Source: Wuchereria bancrofti
Lineage: Eukaryota > Nematoda > Chromadorea > Rhabditida > Onchocercidae
Direction: 5' to 3'
DNA: 64,000 nt
Assembly (NCBI GenBank): GCA_005281725.1
Contig: SSBO01000012.1
Coordinates: forward strand, 6,885,177 to 6,949,176
Shown here: positions 39,401 to 50,800 of the stretch, piece by piece
Numbering within the stretch: the first letter of the stretch is position 1
Layout: every line of letters begins with the position of its first letter
The notes under the pieces: generated by a model
What the model was told of the DNA's origin: nothing
Seen by the model: the letters and a program-made list of their open reading frames with translations, nothing else
Databases searched by the model: none
Program-made: the position numbers and the translations under genes

Positions 39401-42400
39401 GTGTTACCACATACATTAATGTACAAGATGCTTAGTTTGAGAAATTTTGTTCTCAAAAAAAAATTCAAGATTTAAAAAAAGAAAAATGCTAACAATTCAA
39501 GGGAATGGAATGAGGATAATAAACAAAATGTATAATAAAGTGTGAAATGATGCCAAAAAAGCTTCATAACCTTCAGACATATTTAGCTTCGTAACGTTCA
39601 AACTCCTTGTAGAAGAAAACTCTTCCATTTTTGCCCGATATTTCCTTGCCAACAGTCGTTGAACTAACTAACCCCTTATTCGAAATAAGGAAGCATTCCG
39701 AATTTCGTCTACTACAATTATGACTTGATTTAAAAGCCTTTACTTTTTTTGGGTATTTTGTGTTCAAGCTCCGTTAAAAAATTACTCCACTGCTTCTTGA
39801 TTATAACTTGCTCCCAGCTAATTACTTTGTTATTCAATATCATTACTAATTATTACAATTATTATCACCAGTCACAATAATTGCTAACATTTTAAGTATC
39901 CCTTGCATTAGCTCTTGTTAAATTCTGTTAGCGCTGTATCTACGATTGGCTGAGATTCTACATCGTTGAAAATGCAATGTATCGACCGGTGTCAAATGTG
40001 CTGGTGGCAACGACGGCGGCGATGCTGCTGTTAGAATGATGTGTAGTTCATTGGTTCGTTTGGTTCTGCTCAGCAATTGCCCAGCAAAACCCATAACATT
40101 AGGAATCGAGCACATACACATATTTATACTTACACATATATGTCGTGTCTCTCGATATTCCTGATAGCTATGAAGTGGCAGCACCTACCCACCGATCCTT
40201 CTTTCCTACATTTAGCCTTATTCCGCTAATATCCATCATTCTTGGCTTCATGTGTGTCAGCAACGATACTTCATCCTTTGTTTATTTTTCCTTTCTGTTT
40301 TGCAATCATTTTCAAAACTTAGTAGTAATTTTTGATTTTAAGAGTCCGGCGTTGGTGACCAGCAAAGCGTAGTTTCTCCCGCACCCCCCTGCGGTTGTAC
40401 TATACGTGAAACACGTAAGTTAATGAATTTAGCCATATTTCAGGCTAGCTAAAACTCCTCACCCGGTTACAGACAATATAAACATTTTGCAAAGCCAAGC
40501 CTTGGAAGTTTCAACAGTTTGATAGCGGAAATTTTATTGCTAATTCTCAAAATACTTATGGTCATCCATTTTCATATCAAAAAAGCTTTTCCTTCTTTTA
40601 ACAATTAAAAAAAAATTATTAAGTCTTAATAAAATTATGAGGTTCATGAATTACTTTTCAATCGTTGTGGGAGATTCTGCGTAACAAAGAATGAGCACGT
40701 TATTATGTTTTCTTGCATTTGAATGCTAAAAAAGGCATTAAGTCAGGAAATGAGAATAAGTATAGCTGGAGCGCAAAAGACTTTCCGAAAATAAATAAGT
40801 TCAGAAAAACCATTTATATATAACCTTCTCGTGAAATAATTGTCTTTTTCTCCGAAATAGAAATAACGGTCAGGAGGTTTGACCATCTGTTTATATCTTA
40901 AAAATGATGAACTTCGTGATTTCAGATTGTTGAACTTTGAAATTCTCTTCACACTGTACGATACAGTTACAAATGATTTTTTTTTTGTTTATATAAATGA
41001 TGTAAGATTTAAAAGTGGCAGCGATATTGGATGACGTTCTCTTTTTTGACATGCTTAGCTTATTTGTGGAGATATACATATGGGTTTTCGTCTTTCAATA
41101 TTTGTATCTTCCCTCATTAATTGGCAATTTGTAAAATTTATTAATTGCTGAGGGATAAAGTATTTAACTCATTTTTAACTTCAGTTGATGAATTAAAACG
41201 AGATTGCTCTTTAGAACGTGAGATTTTAACATGCCTGCGCATAGTATTGCTCATTTCAAGCATTGAAGAGCCATTAAAGCCTCCAATGATCACAACAGCG
41301 CTCTAAAAAGTTAAGAACGAGACAACGAAAAAAGAAGAGTGGCGTATCTCATTTCAGAACAGAGTAATTCGAAGACTTCACTTTTTTTCGAATTCCATAA
41401 ATTTTTCGAAAACGTCATAAATAAGCCTTGTGAAGATAAATGACAGTAATTGGATGACGATGATGATTGTTTGCAATTAGCGCTCATTGCACACGGATAC
41501 GGTACTTGTAGTGTGAATACTGTTAGGTAAGAAAAAATTGTTTCGAAAAGATCCGCACTCTCTTAATAGTACAACGGATTCAAATACTGTTGTTACATTG
41601 TAAGGTCGCAGTCAGAGAATATAGGGGAATGTGGAGAAAAGAATGAGAATATTCTTGGACAAAATATAAGCACATTCATCCTGCTTTGTTAAGATGTGTT
41701 CTACTCACTTAGACTTAGTGTTTAGATAGTGTCTTGTGTCATATTATGTGTCACGTTTCAAACACTGCGTGTCGCTTCCCATTTACGTGCAGACTGCACT
41801 TTAAACCATTCACTTTTCCTGTAAGCTTTTACTGAAACAATACAAATTTCATGATAACAGTGATGCACAGATCTCTCCCGCATATCCTATTTTGCGTGCT
41901 TCGTTAAATTTTGTTTACTTGACGTTTTCTTGCGAGTAGTACTGAGAAGTTCAACATGTACGGGCAAGCCTTTGGTTTAATTTGTTTGGTGTACACAATT
42001 ACTTCATTGCTTGTTGTGGAATAGTTTAGTTTGGTTATAGAAGAATTCAATGTTGACAAACTGGATTTGGAATATCATGTGCTCAGTAGTGAGAGGTTAA
42101 CACCTAATGCTTCTTGTGTTTTTCATTCAAAGCGTTTGTCATTTTGTCATTGCTTCATTTTATCGTTTTTGATAATACCATATCATGTGCTGAATTACTG
42201 GTATAGGTACTGTTACAAACATGTTCAGATGTTCATTTCAATTTTAAAAGTATTTGGGACGTGTATTAGCGAAAAAGAGCTCGATAATACAGGGAGGGAT
42301 CTGTGTAATCGAATTTCAGTAAAACGTTGGTATTGCTGATGGGGATGATGATGGTCATGTAGTGGTGGTGATTGGTGGTATTCAGCAGTAGCATCATTTA

Positions 42401-42441
42401 CTGTATCACTACAAACATTATCACTACAAACATCCAAATAA
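33449..42441. other. Large gene-poor stretch
   Basis: No exon chain could be built on either strand. Two short segments are more GC-rich than their surroundings: 39950-40120 and 40335-40400 (with CCCGCACCCCCCTGCGG). They could be regulatory or an unrecognised RNA, but no tRNA, rRNA or snRNA fold was recognised. Confidence 0.45.
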
Positions 42442-42473
42442 TGCTACATAAAGTTTGTGAACTTTATGTAGCA
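42442..42473. repeat. Perfect inverted repeat (14-bp arms, 4-nt loop)
   Basis: The arm TGCTACATAAAGTT (42442-42455) and its exact reverse complement (42460-42473) are separated by TGTG. Just upstream, TATCACTACAAACAT occurs twice in tandem (about 42404-42433). Confidence 0.9.
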
Positions 42474-44800
42474 CTTTGCTCTATCATCACAACATACTAC
42501 AACTACTAACTACTGCTAATGCTGCTCGTAATACAATGCAGTGATAATATTCTGCTTATTATCTAAATTGTTTTATCTAATCCACCTATCTGTTCATCTA
42601 TCCATGGCTTATTGATATATCTGTGATCCATCTTTCCACCGATCTACTACATCAATATGTTGTCCAGCAACTATTTAGCTATTCATTTATCTCTTTAATC
42701 TTATCATATTTGTTGGCAATATGCGAATACTAGCGCTATTCCAATTTTACTGCTTTTCATAAGAAATTTGAAAGCATGTAATTCACATAACGCATCGCTG
42801 ATAGAAACACACTATTCGCTTTGTACGTAACGTAAAGTCAATTTCACTTTATTTGTCCATGTCAGATGCTTATCATTTGATGTCTTTATCTTCAATTCCC
42901 GAACGGGGCTCAACAAAACAATAGAAGTGGATAGTAGTTGTATGAAATAGCATGCAAATCATAGTAAGTACACGCTGAGAAGTACATTCAAATAGGATAG
43001 ATCGTATATTTTAGATCCTGCTAGCAGTACGATTAAAGTAGATATTGGCGAAAGCTGTTAGCTGAGTCGGCACTTTCACGCGTACTTGTCATTCAAGAGT
43101 TTGTTTCCAAGTAGGTGGAAGTGCAGATATGAAGATAGTTTCCTTCTGTAGCAGAGTTAAAAATTATGAAATGAGGAGTAAAAATTTGATGTATTTTATT
43201 CTGTACTCCTTTCTGTTTGTATATCTTTCAATTGCAAGCACATGACATCTTTAAAATTATACCCGTAATAGAAATTGATAATTCTATAATTCACACAAAT
43301 TTTCACTCAGGAATATGCAGTCTTGATCTGGAGAAAACGAAAGTAGTGGTTTTATTCTCTGAGTTTTCGGAATATGTTAAGTGTTATATGGTTATCAATC
43401 TAATATTGTTATTTATACTGAATAAGTTATCCGCTGCTTGTACGTTTCTAATAGCGACATACCAGACTGCAACATTGCACCTTCTCTTTATCCTTTCACT
43501 TTTGCTGTAGTTCTTTTTTCAGTTTCCGAAAAATTTCCACTTTCCACTATTCATCAATTTGGTGTTGAAGATTTGCGTTTCTGGAATTTCGCTTCCTTCT
43601 CAATTTATCTTGTTTTCTGTTCTTGATAATTTCAAATGGCCTCCTTGCTTCGAGTTGTCATAACTAACAATGAAGATTAGATTAAGTATGAGCTGGCTGA
43701 ATGCTTTATCTTTTTCATATGCAACCAGTCTTTGCACCGCTCGGGAACTCTACGGTACACTCACTTCTGGATTCCTGATTTTATCGAACTTCTCCAGATG
43801 TCTTATAATATAATGTGGGATTACTTCTTGAGTTCTGGTATTGCAACTTTTTTTCCTTTTCAGCTATGGATGTGTACCTGATACTGTAGTAACGAACAAA
43901 GGCACAGTAATGAAGCAAATGTTAGTGGAGTCAGGGTTTTAGTAGGGATTTTACAGGTTTACGTTTCCTTCAAGATTTGAAAAATTACGTCACAAACCTG
44001 TATTAATTGCCTAGCTAGTTGGTAATTTACATAGATCTTTGAAGCAAATGATGACAATGACCTAATGTCTGTGCTATATGTCGTAATATCTGCTTTATAC
44101 AAAGGAAAAAAATTACAAAAAATACAGAAAAAAAATGTTGAAATAAATTTTTGAAGAATTTCAAATAAAATTCTTTATTTTTTTTAATTTTTTAATTGAA
44201 ATCCTAATTGATTAATTGCATATATATTCTTAGTGTGAATAATTTCAAAGAAAAACGAAAAATTTTTTTTTTAATTTCCAAAAATTGATTTTGTAATAAG
44301 TATTTCAGGAAAAAGGAAAACTAAGAAAAAAAAAAGGAAAAGTAATAAAAAGTGAACTTTTATTCTATTATTCATGTCGATGGAATTCATTTCAAGATAT
44401 TGCAGTTCTATCCGTTGACTAGATTTAAACTTCAAGACTTTCCATTCAGGAATTTGGTTCACAACATATTATGTTTAGATATTATCCTTATATTCATTCA
44501 AGGTTTTTTCCAGTTTTACATTACTACAAACAGAAAATCACTTTGGTTTAGGAAGTTGGTAGACAAAAGTTCCTAAGCTAAATCGATTTTCTGTTGCAAA
44601 TGTTTCATCAGCTAACGATTCTTGCTTCGATTTTTTCCGGAAACTTGGAACGTTAATCGGATTTCTAAATTTCAGCTCATCTTTTACCTCATCAAAATAC
44701 AAATTTCGATTAGGTTTAAAAAATCCATGGTTTCGAAAAGGTAATTTTTGTTTTTCTCAAAATTCAAACTTGGTTTTCAATTCAGAAATAAACTATTCAT
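42474..44800. other. Intergenic DNA upstream of the HTH-repeat gene
   Basis: No supported exon. T-rich and A-rich runs are frequent from 44100 to 44350. Confidence 0.45.
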
Positions 44801-44811
44801 ATCTCTTTCAG
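44801..44811 (+). promoter_or_regulatory. Probable SL trans-splice acceptor
   Basis: ATCTCTTTCAG precedes the start codon at 44859 by 47 bases with no donor in front. This is the usual arrangement for spliced-leader addition in nematodes. It is inferred; a cis-spliced 5' UTR exon would look the same. Confidence 0.4.
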
Positions 44812-44858
44812 TTTAGAGCGCGCTCACTTCAAAAAGTATTTGTGACTTCGTTGTTGAT

Positions 44859-47800
44859 ATGAGTGAAATAGGGAGGAGGTAAGGCAACTTAAACTTTTCT
44901 GTTTCATTTATCTCTACATAATTTTTTTTTATTTTAATTGGGATTGTAATCTCACCGCAGAAAATGCTGAATTTCTATTATTATTTAGGGTAACGAAGCG
45001 ATTAAACAAAGAGCCAGAAAACGGTGAAATTTCAAAAAGACGTCGTAAAACTCTTGGTTTTACACCTTTTAAACAAGTCGAAATTCCTGCAAGTTGGAAG
45101 CTCGATTTACGAAGTTGGTTTCTGCATTTTTCTGTAATTCTTTATTAACTACTTTGCACATATCTTCGTTGAAATTTTCTTCAAAAACTGCCTTTCTCCC
45201 TTCAGTTCTTTTCTTTTGCCTCTAATTCTCCCACTTTTTTCATCATCTTTCAATGTTAAATTAGTTAATAAGGGAAAATTATTTTATAAGGAAAAATTAT
45301 TTTAAGAGCTACGGGAAGCGGTGCTCACGTCAGTTTCTCACTGCCACTACGATGATCCATACAAACGTGAAAGACTTGGAAATGCGGTTTTTGAAGCGCT
45401 AAGTGGTCAAAAAACGATGAAAGCTGCTGCTACTGCACATAAGGCTAATTATTTTAATATAAGCGAAATTTTAAAACTCTGCGAAGACTTGATATCGTCA
45501 TTGGAAATTATACCGGATTTGAAATCGAACATTGGATTTAATCTCTAAAGTGCAATCCCACTTCCTTATTTTTTTTTCTTTGAATATGAATTTTTCAACA
45601 ACGTCTGCATACTGTAGTCTAATTCTCTTTAAAGTGCAGTAATAAAAATAGGTTCACATTGTCTTTTTGTACAAGTTTGTATAGCTACAGTTATTTTGCT
45701 TGCTGAACATATGGTAAATTTCGCAGAATAATCATATCTCTCCAAATTAATTTTTAAACTTTGCAGGTACCATTTACAACTTTACAAACTTATTTCCATC
45801 GTTCGCGAGCTCGGATGGCAAAAATAATGAGTGATGATGACAATGCACTGCTTGAACAAATTCCGATCTCCGTACCTGTAAGTTTTAGTTTTTCAGGTTT
45901 AAATGGGAATTCATGTTTTAGTTGAAATTCTAGAATTATAAAACATTTAATATACTGAATTTTCAGGTTTCATAAAAATTTCTTATTCTTAAGTTTTTTT
46001 ACAGTTTTACGTTCAGAAGATAAACACTAAGAAGCTCTTTTTATCGAATTGATTTTTATTTAGAACTCAAACTTTTTACTGGGAATGTTTCTGTCTTAAA
46101 TATGGATAGAATGTGAATAAATCTGGATGGTTGTGTGATATTTAAGTAGTATCGCTTCGTAATTTTATCATAGCAGTTTAATACTCATTGAACTCTCGAC
46201 ACTTTTGGAACTGAATTTTAGCTTACCCTTTCTTCGTCTGATATGGATAATGCACTCGCAGAAGAAAAATCTCCAGTAGAATTTAAAAAATCAAAGCGAT
46301 TGGATGCACTGTTGGATGTTCTTGTGAGTAGAGTGGTGGCAAGTGATGCCTGCATTAACGGTAGTTCAGAACTTGTTTAGTCGTCATTAATTGAGAAATC
46401 GTGAAAATATATGTGGTTTAAAAGTATTCATGCACTTGAATGTATCAGTAAAAGTTAACAACTGAAATTCGTTTATCATAGATTTTAATAAACAATTTCT
46501 TATAACTACAGCTTATTACACTGCCTCGTTATGGCATATTACCTTAAATGTCAAAACTGCTTTAGGACTGTAAATTTGCAGGGACTTTACCACCCTCAGA
46601 TTTCGCATCTCGAAAATTGGGTTCTAGTAAAAGAAAGCCAAAGGAAGTTCATCGAATAACTCCGGCGACGGCAACAGAAAATGAAAATCTAGTGGATTTT
46701 GAGTCACCAAACTGGCTCACTGATCGATCAGAAGTACTTTTCAACATTTTTGTCTTATTTATGGTATAAGTGAAGCATCCAGTTCATTATGAAAATAATT
46801 CACTCGAGTGTCAAGAATATCATTCTGTTAAGAAAAAACATTCTCAAAAAGACGTTCGGTCTTTAATTATTTCTTTTTCTATATTTTTTTAAAGATTATG
46901 TTCAGACAATACAGAATGGTCTTCCTAAAAGTAGTACTATCAAATCAATAGCTGCGAAGTATAGTAAAGAAGAAGTAATGGTAATAATCAGATCTGCAAT
47001 ATCGAATTCTTCTCTGGATGAGAAAACCAAAAAATCAGTGGAAGGAATAATTGATGGAATACTTGACAAATCGCTGAATATTGATGTAAGTTGTCAACTT
47101 TTATTGTTTGTTAGTTTTTCTGTAATAAATTTCACATTGTTATAGATCACTTTCTTGATATCAATTGCTTGCAGGACATGTGTGCTTTTTTAACTTTGGG
47201 TCCTGCTTTCGCAAAGTCCAGTGTTTATCGAGTTGAACAAAATTTGGACATTCCGGATAGAATGCTTCATAAAAGTGTATTTTTAATTGGGTGTTTCTTT
47301 GAGCCGATTGACTTCCCAGTATCACTGATATCGTCTAGTCTTCTGTATATCTTTAAAAGAAATTCAGGTTACTCGTACCCGAATATCTGCGATTATTGCT
47401 GATTAGTTTCAGGTGAAGTTGATTTCGATGAGGCTACTGAAAACCACAATCACGTACCACGTTTGTCGTCTGAGTTGGGAAACTATGAACGTTTGGGTAA
47501 AGTGGGGAAGTGCGTAAATGAAGTTTATCGTTTTTCGCATTACCCAGCTTTGCAGGAAGAAGCGTTGCACAAAGCTGTTGCAATGTTAGTCTTTTTCCTT
47601 CAGAAAACGTTCTACGTTCTACGAATTTCATACTAGTTCTACGAATTTCATACTTAAGATTGAATTAATATTTAATTAGTAACTCAAATATTCAAAACGG
47701 ACCAGAAATTTCACAAGTTATGAAATAAATTTAGGGTAATTCGTGGCGAATATAGTGTTAGTGGAGCAGCAAGTATTATGGAATTGCCTGCATCAACCGT

Positions 47801-50800
47801 GCATCCTTATGTACATCGTGCCCGAGCTGCACTAGAGATCTTTTTGCCGCAACAAGCCGGTTAGTTCAATGTTTTCAACAATAAGTTATTTGAATTTAGG
47901 AAAGGTTAAAGTCAATATTTCTTGTAATAAACCAGGTGTGACTGTGATGTTCCCTCGGTGACCTAATCCCTATGATCCTTCATGAAACTTTTGTTAAAGA
48001 ATAACAGGAAAACTTTTTAATTTAATTAAAGTTGGCAAAATTTTGACTACCATCAGTAATGTGATTATATCCTGAAATGAATTATTTTCTTAGACCAGAT
48101 TTTAGTGGAGATTTTTTGGTTATTTTTGTTCAAAATTGCTTAAGCACAAAATTTAATGTATATTTATCCTTTGTTCTAATGCATACTGCTGGATTTAGAA
48201 ACATTAGATAGAGAAACAGCAGCTGATGAATGTATCCAACGCAATGGTTCTGTTTCGGAGGAGGTTGAGATAGTGATCTCAAGCCTTATGAAAATTCCGT
48301 CATATGACCCAGAAGCACAAAAAAATTTTCACGATGCACTTTCTGAAGTTTGATTTAATTTCTAGCATTATTATTATTTTTATTAAATTGTACTTATGTG
48401 GTCGAAGTACTCTTCCATCACAAGTCCAGCATGTCTTAATAAATCTTAACTGTCGACACTAATTATTTTTCCTAATTCAACTGCATCTACACAATGATGA
48501 ATTATTTTCAAAGACTGTTAGACTTAAATTCGTAGCATTTTTCAATTTTTTTAATGAAAATTTATTTGATTGTTTTAATTTCTTAGAAATCTACTTAGAT
48601 GAAACATTTCATGTCTTTGAAGGTTTTGACGAAAGATGTTCCAGTCGAAGAAGTTTCCAGCAAATATGGGATAGCAGTTGGTACATTTCAACCGTACATT
48701 ACAAAAGCCCGCGTGCTGCTTGGACAATCACCCTATCCAACATCATCTAATATCAAGGTTGCTTCACTCCATAATACCTTTACTTTGTAATAAAGCAAAT
48801 CTCATTACGTGAAATCTTTAACAATATAGAAGTTTTGAATAAGATAATGGTAGCTTTCAAATCAACATCCGACATTTTGGTTGAATCGGGACTTATTTCA
48901 GGAAATATCAACGGAGCTAGGTGCAAAGTTATCAAATAGTAGTGAGGAATACGTAGATGAAGAAAATAATTTCAACAAGATGCTCACAAACACCGAATTT
49001 TTACTGAGGAATATTTCTACTAGTGATACAGTCTTTACAAGTGAGATCTGCGGTAGCTTTCGGACTAATAGTTTTCAAACAAATACTGCCAGAAGTTTTC
49101 TAAAATCTTCAACAGTTATTTCAAAATATAAAGGAAGGGAAGAAGTAAGTGTTTCATAAAATTCATGGAGACAGTCTTTTTTAGTAAGCTGTCTAATTAT
49201 TGTGTAATAGTAATTGTTATCTGAAATATATCCTTTCAAATCAAGTGGTAAATTATTTTCAGTATTTGTGAACTAATGAGATTTTAGTTGCTGCTACTGT
49301 TCAACCAAATATGGCAGATTTTTCAAAGCATGAAAGTCGGTATAATGCCGGAAACATTTTGACGAAAACAGGTGAATCAATCAATGACAGTCCCCACACC
49401 GAACACTTTCTGAGTGGCGCAGTCAGTGGTCTTAATAGCAGTAGTAACGAATCTGATGATGGTAGAGTTTTTGTGTATAGCACGCATTGCTAATATAAAG
49501 ATTAAGTTTATGACCAGAGAAATGAAAAAAAAAAATGAATATAATCTCATATGTGTAACTGGGTTAATACTGTATGCACTTTCCAGCTAGCCACATTCAA
49601 TCAGATGAAGTCGAAATTCGATCTAGATGCGGAAAGCGAATTGAAAATATAAATTCTACAAGTTCTGAAGAAATAGAATCATCAACAAAGAATACTATTG
49701 CTTTGCATAGTGAAATTGGAAGTGATGGTAGTGATGACGAATTTGATGGCTGTTTGTTTTTACAGTTTCTATATGTAGCTTATATATAGCTCAAAATTTT
49801 ATTTAAAATTCCAAGTTGAAAACTTGACGTTTCACTACTGATATACATGGTTGGAAAATTTTCAGTCCCACGTTCGATTCGAGGTGTAACAAAACTTCTT
49901 TCCGATACGAAGCTAGACAAATTAAGTACGAAGAACTATGCCGGAACGCCGGAAAATCTGGCTATTAAAATAGACAAGGTGATTGCTTCATTTTTTAAAT
50001 TATATGGATAAAAATTCTCGTATCTTACAAACTCGTAAACTCATTACTGAATTTGAAGTAAAGAATTTTTTTAGGTCTTGCGTCAGTATCGTTTTCGCGG
50101 TGACCGTAGAAAAATGCGTAATGGAATTCTGGAAGTTCTGTACCAATCCAAAACTCTTAGTGAGGCTTGTAAAGGGAATAGTTTGGCTCCAACAACGTTG
50201 AGTACATATGTTCGCTTGGTAAAAGTGCTCATCAATACAGAGAAAACTGTGAGCTTTCTGTTTCTTTTTCTCTTGAAAATTTTGGAAGACTGGTTGTAAA
50301 TGCATTGCTTTTTGAACGGAGCTGTATTACTAAAGTGCTATTTGTGATATCTCTCTTTTTATATCCTCGCAAAATATAAGCTGGTTTATAAAAATTATTC
50401 CTGCGGATGATTTTTTTTTCCTGTAACAATTTTTTTTAGATTTTAGTCCTTAATTTTGTCTAGATGTGAAGAAACGAACTCTTCCAGATGGGTTTATGTT
50501 ATTTATGCACACATTATATTTATATTTACTTATTTGAAGGGCTTGAAAGGAAAATCTGCTGCAACTTCATATTCAAGTAAAGTTACACTCGCAAATGTTG
50601 AAAATGGCCAGGATTCAAGCATTTTGTCAGCTGATTCAGCGAATAATGGTTATTTCGAGCAATTGAAAAAAGTAAATGTGGGTTTCAAACTTTTCTACTA
50701 GCTTTATATGTCTCTCTAGATTTTAAGGAAATTTAGACCGCCCAGTTTAAGCTGTTATTTGTATTCTGTCATTATTTCTGATTCTTTAAAGTCAGAATGT

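Noticed and set aside
39918..40184. 88-codon - strand frame in a GC-richer segment
   Set aside because: Coding character comes from base composition only; no exon boundaries join it to anything.
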